Shown here piece after piece: positions 51,390 through 60,617 of a DNA stretch of 64,000 nt. Under the pieces are notes generated by a model. It had not been told where the DNA came from. It did no database searches and saw only the letters and a program-made list of their open reading frames with translations. Position 1 is the stretch's first letter. Each line of letters begins with the position of its first letter. Source of the DNA: Mucilaginibacter limnophilus (GTDB taxonomy: Bacteria; Bacteroidota; Bacteroidia; Sphingobacteriales; Sphingobacteriaceae); NCBI RefSeq assembly GCF_004005815.1, contig NZ_SACK01000001.1, positions 372,001 through 436,000 on the forward strand, written 5' to 3'. Both the position numbers and the translations under genes were made by a program.

Positions 51390-53048
51390 TTAAACTTCCG
51401 CTAAATATTTATGTACAAAACTAATGGCCATTGAGCCTTCACCTACAGCTGAAGCCACACGGTTCATGGCTCCTGCACGTACATCGCCTGCGGCAAAAAT
51501 ACCGGGGCAACTGGTTTCAAGCAGGTATGGGTCGCGGTCTCGTTTCCAAACCTTGTCAAACTCGTTGTAACGGTTCAGTTCACGGCCGGTTTCAATAAAG
51601 CCCTTACCATCTTTTATTATCTCGCTACCCAGCCATTCGGTATAAGGTTTTGCGCCAATAAATATATACAAGGCGTCAGCATCAACCGTTTCTGTTTCAC
51701 CGCTATCGATATTCCGGATAATCAATTGTTGCAACTGACTTGCACCTTTGGCTTCAATAATTTCGCTCTTCCCTTTTATGCAGATATTTTCTACGCCATT
51801 GATCTGGTCAATCAGATATGCCGACATGGTTGCGGAAAGATCATCCTTACGCACCAATATGCACACCTGTTTTGCAAATTTAGACAGGTACATGGCGGCC
51901 TGCCCGGCCGAGTTACCGCCGCCCACTATGTAAACGCTTTTATCTTTACACATGGCGGCTTCAGTATTGGCAGCACCGTAGTAAATGCCTGCCCCGGTAA
52001 AGTCATTTATACCCTGTGTTTCCAGCTTACGGTAGTCAACACCGGTGGTTATGATAATGGCCTTTACATTTATCTCGCTGCCGTCGTTCAGTACAATGGT
52101 GCGGTAGCCTTCTTTAATTTTTATTTGTTTTACCGTTTGCGGCGATAAAAATTCGGTACCGAAGCGTGTTGCTTGCGTAATAGCACGGCGGGTAAGGTCC
52201 GCACCGCTAAGGCCACTGGGGAAGCCGAGGTAATTTTCTATACGAGAGCTTGTGCCTGCCTGTCCGCCGGGTGAGTGACGTTCTATCAGTAAAGTTTTTA
52301 ATCCTTCAGAAGCTCCGTAAACCGATGCCGCCAATCCCGCCGGACCAGCACCGATTATGGCTACGTCGTAAATATCGTTCTTCACCCGTGGGTTAAGGCC
52401 TATTTTACCTGCCACATCAATTATCGAAGGGTTTTTTATGATAGTACCGTCTTCAAAGAATATTACCGGGAAGTCTTTAGGCACCAAATGGTTCACACTG
52501 CAAAGCCTGCGGCCTTCTTCTTCGTTCATGTCGAGCCATAAATAGGGCACAAGGTTGCCCGACAAAAACTCTTTTACCTCATGCGATTTTGGCGAAAACT
52601 GGTAGCCCAGCACTTTTATCCCCTTAAAAGCGGGTTTATAACTGCCATGCCAGTCATCAAGCAGGTCGTCTATAACCGGGTACAGTTTTTCTTCAGGCGG
52701 ATCCCACGGCTTGGTTAGATAGTAATCAAGCTTAACATCATTAATTGCCTTTATGGCGGCTTCGGTATCTGAATAAGCTGTAAGCAAAACCCTTTTTGCA
52801 TCAGGAAAGTAATTGATTGCCCGACACAAAAAGTCAACGCCGTCCATTTGTGGCATGCGCTGGTCTGATATGAACATGGCCACCACTTCGCCTTTGTTCT
52901 TTAGTTCGAGCAAACTGTCAAGTGCTTCCTGGGCCGATGCTGTGCTTAATATTTTATACTCCTGCCTGTACCGTGCTCTAAGGTCACGGTTAATGGCACG
53001 CAATACCTGCTGATCGTCATCTATTAAAAATATAATGGGCTGATCCAT
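51390..53048 (-). CDS. Receiver fused to thioredoxin-reductase-like flavoprotein
   Basis: A 552-residue protein. Residues 1-125 are a receiver with Asp10-Asp12 and phospho-acceptor Asp62 (FISDQRMPQMDG). Residues about 140-225 are a glutaredoxin/thioredoxin-like link (VPYLWLDMNEEEG, DFPVIFFEDG). The rest is an FAD/NADPH reductase (YDVAIIGAGPAGLAASVYGA, HSPGGQAGTSSRIENYLGFP, SVYIVGGGNSAGQAAMYLS, GIFAAGDVRAG). Normal thioredoxin reductases have CxxC just before the NADPH motif; here this place (about 353-366) reads YYGAANTEAAMC, with no CxxC. The upstream histidine-kinase gene is 20 bases away and is the likely phosphate donor. Confidence 0.93.
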   Translation of the reverse strand: MDQPIIFLIDDDQQVLRAINRDLRARYRQEYKILSTASAQEALDSLLELKNKGEVVAMFISDQRMPQMDGVDFLCRAINYFPDAKRVLLTAYSDTEAAIKAINDVKLDYYLTKPWDPPEEKLYPVIDDLLDDWHGSYKPAFKGIKVLGYQFSPKSHEVKEFLSGNLVPYLWLDMNEEEGRRLCSVNHLVPKDFPVIFFEDGTIIKNPSIIDVAGKIGLNPRVKNDIYDVAIIGAGPAGLAASVYGASEGLKTLLIERHSPGGQAGTSSRIENYLGFPSGLSGADLTRRAITQATRFGTEFLSPQTVKQIKIKEGYRTIVLNDGSEINVKAIIITTGVDYRKLETQGINDFTGAGIYYGAANTEAAMCKDKSVYIVGGGNSAGQAAMYLSKFAKQVCILVRKDDLSATMSAYLIDQINGVENICIKGKSEIIEAKGASQLQQLIIRNIDSGETETVDADALYIFIGAKPYTEWLGSEIIKDGKGFIETGRELNRYNEFDKVWKRDRDPYLLETSCPGIFAAGDVRAGAMNRVASAVGEGSMAISFVHKYLAEV

Positions 53049-53068
53049 ATTTGTGTGAAAGTAGATGT

Positions 53069-54481
53069 TTAGTTATTTAGCGGCAAACATACCTCAAATT
53101 CGGTTTCGCCGGGTTTTGATTTTACTTTTATAGTGCCGTTATGCTGCCTGATAATGCGGCTCACCACATCAAGCCCCATGCCGGTACCTTTGCCCATTTC
53201 TTTGGTGGTAAAAAACGGGTCGAATATCCTCGGTTTTATTTCTTCAGGTATTCCGGGCCCGTCGTCAACTATGAGCACTTGCACAAAATCGCCGTCTCTG
53301 CGTGTTGATATGCGCAATGTGCCGCTGCCGCTGATTTCCATAGCGTCAACAGCATTATCAATCAGGTTAGTCCATACCTGGTTCATTTCGCCGGGCATTA
53401 CCTTAATCTTTGGCAAGTCAGCAGCAAAATCTTCTTTTAGTGTGATGTTTCCTTTCTTTAGCTTGTAGTCAAGCATTTTTAGGGTGTTTTGTATGCCTGC
53501 ATGTATGTCTATCGGTTGCTTATCGGCATCCCTGTCCATGTGGGTGAAAGTTTTTACCGAACCTACCAGTTCTGATATCCTGCGTGCCGCTTCCTGTATA
53601 TCGTCAACCAGTTTGCCGGTTATCAGATTGTTGTTTATCCAGGCAAGTATTGGTGCAATGCAGTCAACGGCTATCATGCCACGTAGCTTTTCCAGATCTT
53701 CAATACTGAAACCCATATCGGCCAGTGTTTCGGCCATGCTGTAATCGGTAATTTCGTGATCTTCCAGCCAGTCCATCAGTTCATCTTCAAGGTCGGCACG
53801 CTGCATCATGCTTAACGATGGTTTTTCGGGCCTTTGAACAACCTCAGTAATGTACTGCTTAACAGGCTTTATTTCACGCATATCCATTTTTATGGCAGCT
53901 ATTTCTTTAAATAACTCGGGCAGTTGTTTCAGTTGCTCTTTTAGCGATGATGTATTGCGAACTATTGCCGCCGCAGGATTATTCAACTCATGCGCCAAAC
54001 CCGCCGAAAGCTTACCCAACGCCATCATTTTTTCATTTTGCTGCTGTATGGCAGTAAACTCACGCACACGGGTGGTCATAATATGCACCAGTGCCTCGGT
54101 AAGCTCATAATGTTTCTGTATGCCTTCCCTCATATTCTGCATGTGGCAAACCAGCGCAACCATATCCTCCGTACATTCGCCGTAACCAATGGTTTTTTTA
54201 CCGCGTGAGAAAGGCAGGTAACCGGTAATAGTACCCGGACCAAAGTCGGCCACTTCACGTATTTTGCCGCCCTGCATCATACAAATCCTGAAACGGCCTT
54301 CCAGTATAACAAAGGTGCGATCCATAGTTTCGCCTGCTTCAAATACCCGTTCGCCGGCCTTGGCTTCCTGTATGGTGCTTGCATCTAAAAACCATTGCAA
54401 CTGATCGTCAGGTACATCGCTGATGGTTTCAATGGCCTTTAGCTGCTCAACTGTGACAGTTTTATCTACTGTATTGTTCAT
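53069..54481 (-). CDS. Cyclic-nucleotide-domain sensor histidine kinase
   Basis: A 470-residue soluble kinase. Residues about 10-135 form a CRP-like cNMP-binding domain (WFLDASTIQEAKAGERVFEA, FVILEGRFRI, GPGTITGYLPF). A helical region follows, with the phospho-acceptor His164 in GKLSAGLAHELNNPAAAIVR. The ATPase domain has NLIDNAVDAM, DDGPGIPEE and GKGTGMGLDVVSRI. The strong promoter-like boxes are not clear upstream. It precedes the receiver-reductase gene by 20 bases, so kinase, reductase and UBP finger likely form one redox-signalling unit. Confidence 0.92.
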   Translation of the reverse strand: MNNTVDKTVTVEQLKAIETISDVPDDQLQWFLDASTIQEAKAGERVFEAGETMDRTFVILEGRFRICMMQGGKIREVADFGPGTITGYLPFSRGKKTIGYGECTEDMVALVCHMQNMREGIQKHYELTEALVHIMTTRVREFTAIQQQNEKMMALGKLSAGLAHELNNPAAAIVRNTSSLKEQLKQLPELFKEIAAIKMDMREIKPVKQYITEVVQRPEKPSLSMMQRADLEDELMDWLEDHEITDYSMAETLADMGFSIEDLEKLRGMIAVDCIAPILAWINNNLITGKLVDDIQEAARRISELVGSVKTFTHMDRDADKQPIDIHAGIQNTLKMLDYKLKKGNITLKEDFAADLPKIKVMPGEMNQVWTNLIDNAVDAMEISGSGTLRISTRRDGDFVQVLIVDDGPGIPEEIKPRIFDPFFTTKEMGKGTGMGLDVVSRIIRQHNGTIKVKSKPGETEFEVCLPLNN

Positions 54482-54554
54482 GATAGTATGGCTAATATTG
54501 GTAAAAATAGCTTAGTTTTTTTATAATTACATCATATAAACTATTGAGCGAACT

Positions 54555-55160
54555 ATGGGCATTACAAAAGGGCGGCTTGAAGCCTTCAGCGATGGCGTTA
54601 TTGCAATCATAATAACCATTATGGTGTTGGAACTGAAAGTGCCGCACAGTACCGAACTTTCTGCTTTGCAGCCTATCATCCCTGTAATGATAAGCTATGT
54701 ACTAAGCTTTATGTATGTTGGTATTTACTGGAATAATCATCACCATATGCTGCATGCGGCGCGTTCGGTTAATGGCGCTATACTTTGGGCTAACCTGCAT
54801 CTGTTGTTCTGGCTGTCGTTAATACCGTTTGTTACCGCCTGGATGGGAGAGAACCATTTTGCGCAACTGCCTGTAATTATGTATGGATTTGTGCTGATAA
54901 TGAACGCTATTGCTTATTCAATACTGGCCTATTTGTTAATAAAGCATCATGGGGAAAATTCATTACTGGCAGATGCGTTCGGCAATGATGGGAAAGGTAA
55001 GATTTCTATAGGTATTTATGCTTCAGCTATTGCCGCTTCATTTATTCATCCGTGGATTGGACTGGGTTTGTACTTTGTAGTGGCGGCTATATGGCTGATA
55101 CCCGACAGAAGAATTGAGCGCAAGCTTACCGATCATACAAACGAAAATAATCATGCCTGA
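54555..55160 (+). CDS. TMEM175-family potassium channel (DUF1211)
   Basis: A 201-residue protein with six hydrophobic helices. The family filter-helix signature is at the N-terminus: GRLEAFSDGVIAIIITIMVL, with FSD and later FWLSLIPF and NHHHML. Bacterial TMEM175 proteins form tetrameric potassium channels. It is divergent from the cyclic-nucleotide kinase and overlaps the convergent PAS kinase gene by ten bases at the stops. Confidence 0.9.
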   Translation: MGITKGRLEAFSDGVIAIIITIMVLELKVPHSTELSALQPIIPVMISYVLSFMYVGIYWNNHHHMLHAARSVNGAILWANLHLLFWLSLIPFVTAWMGENHFAQLPVIMYGFVLIMNAIAYSILAYLLIKHHGENSLLADAFGNDGKGKISIGIYASAIAASFIHPWIGLGLYFVVAAIWLIPDRRIERKLTDHTNENNHA

Positions 55161-56611
55161 GCAAGTGGCAAGCTAAACGAGAATATCGCGCCTTCAAACT
55201 CTTCGCTTTCCACCCATATCCTGCCATTATGCAGCTGGATGATCTCGCCAGCAATATATAAGCCTATCCCGAAACCGGCTACATTTTTAATAATATCGTT
55301 ATCGACACGATAAAAGCGGTTAAACAGCTTTTCCTGATCTTTTTGCTTTACGCCGATGCCTTTATCCACTACAGAAACTACCGCATGGTTATCAGCAACG
55401 TTGCATTTAACTTCTATGATTGTTTCTTTAGGTGAGTATTTCATTGCATTGCTCAAGAAATTTTCAATCACCTGACCAATCTTATATCTGTCGGCATTCA
55501 CCATCAACGGGCCGCATCCTGTCACCTCAAAAAAGTGGCTGTCGCTAATGAATTGAATATCGTTCACCGTTTCTTTTACCAGTAGCTCAATATCAAACTG
55601 CTCGGGCTGAATGCTGATCTTTCCTGATTCCAGCTTTGCAAGATCAAGAAAACCGCGTATCATTTTGGTCATCTTAACAATTTGCTTGTCGGCCTTGCTA
55701 AGCGCGTTTTCCAAAAATTCGTCGCCCTGCTTTTTAACTTTTATCAGTGATATCTGTATGTATGACTTTATAGAGGTTAACGGTGTTTTCAGTTCATGGC
55801 TAACCATGGCAATGAAGTCGTTTTTACGTATTTCTTCTTCTTTACGGTCGGTAATGTCCATTATTACGCCCGAAAAATTGTTGGGCTTGTTATCGGCATC
55901 ATAATAAACCTTTCCTGTTGAGCGTACCCAGCGCTGTTTGCCGTTGCGGACGTTTATAATCGGATATTCGGTATCATAACTGCCACCTTCGGTAAAAGCC
56001 CTGTCAATAGTAGCAATCACTTTGTCCCGGTAATCTTCGGCAACTGCATTTATCGATGCTTCAAACGACATTTCTTCGTCGGACTCAAAACCAAAAAGCT
56101 CTTTTGTACGTGCCGATGGAAATGTTTTCTTGGTATGTGCATTAATACTCCAGGTGCCAAGGTCGGCAGAGTCAAGGGCAAGCCTCAGGCGTTCTTCTGC
56201 CTCAACAAGTTTTTGCCGGGCCATAACCTGCGCGGTAACATCCGTAGCGGTGTTTAATATGCCCCAAACTTTTCCGTTTTTATATTTTAATGGCTGATAA
56301 GTGAAGTTGAAATAGAATATCTGTAGTTTGCCGCCTACTACCAGGTCAACACGGTCTTCGCTTGCATGGTAAGCAACGCCGGTAGAATATACCTGCTCGA
56401 GTAGTTTTTCAAATGGTTGGGAATTCAATTCCGGCAGCGCGTCATGAAAAGTTTTGCCAATCACGCTCTCATCCCGATCCCACGTTTGCAGTATTGCTTT
56501 ATTAACTACAGCAATGTGCATTTCGGGCCCTACGTACAGGCCGATAGGGATAGGCGATTCGGCAATTAACGCGCGCAGCGTTTCAAGCTCATTTAGGTGT
56601 GGCAAATCCAT
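55151..56611 (-). CDS. PAS-domain sensor histidine kinase
   Basis: ATG at 56611 is favoured over an upstream TTG. The 486-residue soluble kinase has two PAS units (about 1-120 with YVGPEMHIAVVNKAIL, and 140-255 with SADLGTWSINAHTKKTF and VRSTGKVYYD). The HisKA box has His272 (AMVSHELKTPLTSI), and the ATPase boxes are FLSNAMKYSP, DKGIGVKQ and GFGIGLYIA. It is close in style to the kinase at 19962-22679. No regulator gene is adjacent. Confidence 0.92.
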   Translation of the reverse strand: MDLPHLNELETLRALIAESPIPIGLYVGPEMHIAVVNKAILQTWDRDESVIGKTFHDALPELNSQPFEKLLEQVYSTGVAYHASEDRVDLVVGGKLQIFYFNFTYQPLKYKNGKVWGILNTATDVTAQVMARQKLVEAEERLRLALDSADLGTWSINAHTKKTFPSARTKELFGFESDEEMSFEASINAVAEDYRDKVIATIDRAFTEGGSYDTEYPIINVRNGKQRWVRSTGKVYYDADNKPNNFSGVIMDITDRKEEEIRKNDFIAMVSHELKTPLTSIKSYIQISLIKVKKQGDEFLENALSKADKQIVKMTKMIRGFLDLAKLESGKISIQPEQFDIELLVKETVNDIQFISDSHFFEVTGCGPLMVNADRYKIGQVIENFLSNAMKYSPKETIIEVKCNVADNHAVVSVVDKGIGVKQKDQEKLFNRFYRVDNDIIKNVAGFGIGLYIAGEIIQLHNGRIWVESEEFEGAIFSFSLPLAQA

Positions 56612-56705
56612 TGGGTAGTATGTATAACAAATATACAATAGGCATTAACATTTAATATAGCTTAAAACATTTTGTGATTAATAATTTAATATATTGCTTA
56701 AAAAT

Positions 56706-57044
56706 ATGGCTGCAAACCATGAATTGTTGAATCGCGTACGGGAAGCACTTGCCGATATACCGGGCATTGAAGAAAAGGCTATGTTTGGCGGCGTATGTTT
56801 TTTGGTTGATGATAAGATGTGTGTATGCGTTCGCCGGGAAGATATTATGTGCCGTTTAAACCCTAACAGCTATCATAACGAATTAGAAAAACCGGGCGTT
56901 CAACAAATGATACATAACGGCCGGGTGATGAAGGGATATGTGTTTATAGCGCCTGAAACCATGCAAAATAAAGCGGACTTTAATTATTGGATATCATTAG
57001 CGCTTGAATATAACAAGATTGCCAAATCATCTAAAAAGAAATGA
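56706..57044 (+). CDS. TfoX N-terminal domain protein
   Basis: From ATG 56706 (112 residues); an upstream TTG is less likely. It is a lone TfoX N domain: KAMFGGVCFLVDDKMCVCVR and the C-terminal FNYWISLALEYNKIAK. Full-length TfoX is a competence regulator, but short single-domain proteins like this have no known function. It overlaps the following DUF1801 gene by four bases (ATGA), so the two are coupled. Confidence 0.87.
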   Translation: MAANHELLNRVREALADIPGIEEKAMFGGVCFLVDDKMCVCVRREDIMCRLNPNSYHNELEKPGVQQMIHNGRVMKGYVFIAPETMQNKADFNYWISLALEYNKIAKSSKKK

Positions 57045-57391
57045 CACTTCGCCCAATTGACGATTTTTTTCTTAATAAAGAAGAGCCGGTAAAAAGCTGC
57101 CTGCAGGCTTTGCGTGAGATACTGCTTAATTATAATCCGCGCATAACAGAAGAGTGGAAATATAGTATGCCATTCTATTGCTATAATGGTAAAATGTTTT
57201 GTTATTTATGGGTTGATAAACAAACATCCCAGCCGTATATCGGAGTTGTTGAAGGCGGGCGGATTGATCACCCTTTGTTGATGCAGGGCGACAGGAAACG
57301 TATGAAAGTAATTAACATTGATGCTAATTGTGACATACCTTTAAGCGAAATCAAATCTGTACTGGATATTGCGCTAACGTTCTATAAATGA
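57041..57391 (+). CDS. DUF1801 domain protein
   Basis: A 116-residue protein of the YdhG/DUF1801 family: PVKSCLQALREILLNYNP, EEWKYSMPFYCYNGKMFCYL and VVEGGRIDHPLLMQGDRKRM. These small alpha-beta proteins have the same fold as ferredoxin-like binding domains; function unknown. Translation is coupled to the TfoX gene. A hairpin follows at 57393. Confidence 0.88.
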   Translation: MTLRPIDDFFLNKEEPVKSCLQALREILLNYNPRITEEWKYSMPFYCYNGKMFCYLWVDKQTSQPYIGVVEGGRIDHPLLMQGDRKRMKVINIDANCDIPLSEIKSVLDIALTFYK

Positions 57392-57392
57392 T

Positions 57393-57428
57393 CGCCCGTA
57401 ACTGCCCCCATTTGGTCAGCTACGGGCG
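57393..57428. terminator. Hairpin between convergent genes (possible terminator)
   Basis: CGCCCGTA and TACGGGCG form an eight-base-pair stem, extended after an unpaired base by CTG/CAG, with an eleven-base loop. It lies immediately after the DUF1801 stop and eight bases from the CotH gene's stop. There is no T-run, so it may be a bidirectional or factor-assisted terminator. Confidence 0.55.
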
Positions 57429-57436
57429 AACTAATA

Positions 57437-58996
57437 TTACATACTGTTAAACTGGCCGTCGAGCCATGCCGCGCGTTGCGCCAGCCATGTTTTTACACGG
57501 TCGACCTCTTTAGGGTAAGTGCCCATTACTACCGGGTTTGGCCATACTTTTTGGTTTAGAATAGGCCACTTCACAAAGTTTTGCTGTTGCGACAGGTTGA
57601 TGTAATTTACCGTGCTGTCTATTGAGGCATTAATACCGGCCAGTTCTTTTCCTTTTATAGCATTCCAGCGGGTTTTAACCTTTGTACGAAAGACCGGGTC
57701 CTGAAACAAACGACCAAACCATGGCCCCGACCTGATCCACCAACCTGTTGGGTTTACAGCGTCTGAGTAATCCACATTGCCTGCGGCCAGATCAAAATCC
57801 CAAAGAGGACCCATTGAAAGCTTGCCGCCGCGGTCTTTATAAAAGTAGATGCTGCTGAAACTCATGGCATCCTGATTTTTCATCAGTTCCTGTACAATGT
57901 ACCAGTTAATAAACGAATCGACATTGATGTATTTAACGTAACCATTTACAGGATCTTTAAAATTGTCGCTGAACAACGTATTCTCAGTATCCTGAATGTA
58001 GCCTTTAATGTAGGCAAGCTGCGCATCTGTAATATCTTCGGGCGATTTAATGGTAAACGGAGCGTTTGCTATTTCGGTGCGGAACCATACCGCCTCGTCA
58101 AGCCTTTCATCCCACTCAAGCAAATAGCCGCCGGTTATCTTATCTGCCGAATTATCATCTTCATCAAGCTCCTTGATGTTTATCCTGTTTTCATGCACTT
58201 CTACCTGCGATGTTAACAGGTAACTGCCAAGGTATTCACCGTTCATAACCACCTCAACATGGCGTCCCTTTGGAGTGAAATCACCGCCAAGTTTAGCGCC
58301 CAGGTCAAATGCTATACTGGTACGCAGTAAGGTTTTATCCGAATAGTTGGCCAGCAGTACCCAGTTCTTCGCTTCGGGTAAACCCAAAACCGAGGCTTTG
58401 CTGTCAAACTTAAGCCGGTATGGTTTTTTGGGCATGGTCCAGGTGCTGTTACCGCGGCCTTTTATCTGCAGGGATATGTTATTCTTTGTTTGTTCAAAAT
58501 CAGCATTTGGGTTTATTACCAGTGTGCCGGTAACATAATTATCTTTTGATACTACCGGTCCGCTTGTGGTAAGGTAAAAGATAGGGACACCAGTAAAGTT
58601 TTTTATTTTGAATTTATAGGTCCTTGTAGCGCCTTTAGGGGTGGTTAGCGTATAGGTTACAGGCTTGCTGAAATCAGTAACTGTGCTTCCGCTGGTAAGG
58701 GTGGTGTCGTTTCCTTTTACTATAGTGCCTTCGGCTAAAGTGGTAAAGGTGATAGCGAACTTTTTATTGTTCGATAGTATGGGCACAACGGCGCTTATCT
58801 CGTTACCGACAATTGTGGCGGTTACATTGGCTGAAACTTTGCCGGCGTTGTTTTTTGCTTCTATAACTACTGACGTGAGTGCGGCGCTGTCAGTAGGATC
58901 CTCTGTAATTGGAGGATCGACAATCTTAGATTCTTTTTTACAACTCCATACAGTTGCTGCCAGTAAAAAGCAGAGTAAGGTTCTTCTCAATAACAT
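57437..58996 (-). CDS. CotH kinase family lipoprotein
   Basis: A 519-residue lipoprotein (lipobox WS-Cys19). After a spacer, two beta-sandwich-like repeats (about 40-140, with a second part TYTLTTPKGATRTYKF) lead to the CotH kinase domain (about 150-470), marked by SLQIKGRGNSTWTMPKKPY, GLPEAKNWVLLANYSDKTLL, EWDERLDEAVWF and LWDFDLAAGNVDYS. CotH kinases phosphorylate spore-coat proteins in Bacillus; secreted Bacteroidota members have no proven target. It is monocistronic. Confidence 0.9.
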   Translation of the reverse strand: MLLRRTLLCFLLAATVWSCKKESKIVDPPITEDPTDSAALTSVVIEAKNNAGKVSANVTATIVGNEISAVVPILSNNKKFAITFTTLAEGTIVKGNDTTLTSGSTVTDFSKPVTYTLTTPKGATRTYKFKIKNFTGVPIFYLTTSGPVVSKDNYVTGTLVINPNADFEQTKNNISLQIKGRGNSTWTMPKKPYRLKFDSKASVLGLPEAKNWVLLANYSDKTLLRTSIAFDLGAKLGGDFTPKGRHVEVVMNGEYLGSYLLTSQVEVHENRINIKELDEDDNSADKITGGYLLEWDERLDEAVWFRTEIANAPFTIKSPEDITDAQLAYIKGYIQDTENTLFSDNFKDPVNGYVKYINVDSFINWYIVQELMKNQDAMSFSSIYFYKDRGGKLSMGPLWDFDLAAGNVDYSDAVNPTGWWIRSGPWFGRLFQDPVFRTKVKTRWNAIKGKELAGINASIDSTVNYINLSQQQNFVKWPILNQKVWPNPVVMGTYPKEVDRVKTWLAQRAAWLDGQFNSM

Positions 58997-59080
58997 TTAA
59001 TCAGGGTTTATAATTGATTTGTTCCAAATATAATTAATTAACATTGAATTAACATGTCAGCAGTAAAAAGCTGTTTTAAA

Positions 59081-59127
59081 GAATTATATTCATTAAAATA
59101 TATTTTTATTTGAATTATATTCATTAA
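59081..59127 (+). promoter_or_regulatory. Phased operator-like repeats before the Lrp gene
   Basis: GAATTATATTCATTAA occurs twice, at 59081-59096 and 59112-59127. Each contains the palindrome GAAT-TAT-ATTC. The starts are 31 bases apart, about three helical turns, so they lie on one DNA face. The second ends 17 bases before the ATG of an Lrp/AsnC gene and overlaps its likely promoter. This suggests autoregulation by the Lrp protein. Confidence 0.6.
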
Positions 59128-59144
59128 TACTTCTAAATTGCAGA

Positions 59145-59627
59145 ATGATTTTAGAAAATGAATTTTCTTTAGATAAGACGGACCTGCACATTCTTCGCCT
59201 TTTACAAGAGAATGCCCGCATGTCAAATGCTGATATGGCGCGTGAATTGGGTATGGCGCCATCAGGAGTTTTAGAGCGGGTGAAAAAACTTGAGCAGAAA
59301 AATGTGATACAGCAATATACCACACGCATTAACCCTAATGCGCTGCAGCAAAAACTATTGGCCTTCATTTTTATAAAAGCTAATGTTGGGCCCGGTTGCG
59401 ATAGCGTTGTTACCGATGAACTGGCCAAAATACCTGAAGTGCAGGAGGTGCACCATGTAGCCGGCGACGATTGTTACCTGGTTAAAATACGTACTTATGA
59501 TTCAGCTTCGCTGATGGAAATTATGCGAACCCGCTTTGCTGTAATACCCAATATGATGAGTACCCGTACCACCATTGTGCTGGAAACAGTGAAAGAACAG
59601 CAGCAATTAGTGATACCCGAAAAATAA
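59145..59627 (+). CDS. Lrp/AsnC family transcription regulator
   Basis: A 160-residue regulator. The helix-turn-helix is in the N-terminal part: LDKTDLHILRLLQENARMSN, MARELGMAPSGVLERVKKLE. The C-terminal RAM (ligand-binding) domain is seen in IPEVQEVHHVAGDDCYLVKI and the last strand TTIVLETVKE. Such proteins sense amino acids. Its neighbour ten bases downstream is a DMT exporter, which fits a regulator-exporter pair. Two phased repeats lie upstream. Confidence 0.94.
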   Translation: MILENEFSLDKTDLHILRLLQENARMSNADMARELGMAPSGVLERVKKLEQKNVIQQYTTRINPNALQQKLLAFIFIKANVGPGCDSVVTDELAKIPEVQEVHHVAGDDCYLVKIRTYDSASLMEIMRTRFAVIPNMMSTRTTIVLETVKEQQQLVIPEK

Positions 59628-59637
59628 ATTTACATCT

Positions 59638-60585
59638 ATGTCAGCCTCAACTAAACATCCCTCAACTTTACTGGTAGTTATCGCTTTTGCCCTTGTATAT
59701 GTGGTTTGGGGATCTACCTACTTTTTTATACAAATGGGTATTAAGCACATGCCGCCGCTTGTATTGGGTGCTACCCGTTTTATACTTTCAGGCGGAATTA
59801 TGCTGGCATGGTGCCTGTTTACAGGGGAAAAGGTGTGGAACCTTAAATTTAATATACACTCAGCCATTAGCGGGTTATTAATGTTATTTGGCGGTAATGG
59901 TGCCTTAATATGGGCTGAAAGAACGGTGCCAAGCGCATTAGCTGCCATATTGGTATCGGCAGCGCCGGTTTGGTTTGTATTGTTAGACAAATCGCATTGG
60001 CGCGCGAATTTTACCAATGTCTTCACCATACTTGGACTCATTATTGGCTTTGGCGGCGTGGTGCTACTTTTTAGCGACCAGCTTGACAACGCACTTGGTG
60101 AACATTCAACCGCTCATTTGTCTGATCTCGTGGTGATCATTGTCGGATCGATGCTGTGGGCAGCAGGGTCACTGTACTCAAAATACAAAGCAACAGGCAA
60201 CAGCACCACGGTAAATACCGCATGGCAAATGCTTGCGGCAGGTGTAGCTTTTATTCCTTTCAGTTTAATGCATGGTGATTTCAAAGGCTTCAGCTTCGAT
60301 GCTTTACCGGCGCAAACGTGGTATGCGGTTGGCTATCTTGTAATTTTTGGTTCAATAATAGCCTTTAGCGCGTATGTGTGGCTGCTTGAGGTGCGACCTG
60401 CAGCACAGGTGAGCACCTATGCCTACGTTAACCCGGTTATCGCGGTTATTTTGGGTGTGGCATTTGCCAACGAAAGTATTACCTGGCTGCAAATAGGCGG
60501 ATTGGTAATAATCCTGATTAGTGTGCTGCTTATCAATCTTGACAAATACCGCAAGCCCAAACAGGCGGAACTGGCTGTAGAATAA
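59638..60585 (+). CDS. EamA-family (DMT) metabolite exporter
   Basis: A 315-residue inner-membrane protein with about ten helices in two EamA repeats. Marks are YVVWGSTYFFIQMGIKHMPP, the repeat ends GGNGALIWAERTVPSALAAI and AQVSTYAYVNPVIAVILG. Related proteins export amino acids or other metabolites. Its link to the Lrp gene makes an amino-acid efflux role likely. Confidence 0.9.
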   Translation: MSASTKHPSTLLVVIAFALVYVVWGSTYFFIQMGIKHMPPLVLGATRFILSGGIMLAWCLFTGEKVWNLKFNIHSAISGLLMLFGGNGALIWAERTVPSALAAILVSAAPVWFVLLDKSHWRANFTNVFTILGLIIGFGGVVLLFSDQLDNALGEHSTAHLSDLVVIIVGSMLWAAGSLYSKYKATGNSTTVNTAWQMLAAGVAFIPFSLMHGDFKGFSFDALPAQTWYAVGYLVIFGSIIAFSAYVWLLEVRPAAQVSTYAYVNPVIAVILGVAFANESITWLQIGGLVIILISVLLINLDKYRKPKQAELAVE

Positions 60586-60617
60586 AGTACATTTGTTAAA
60601 AGCAATTGATCATAACT

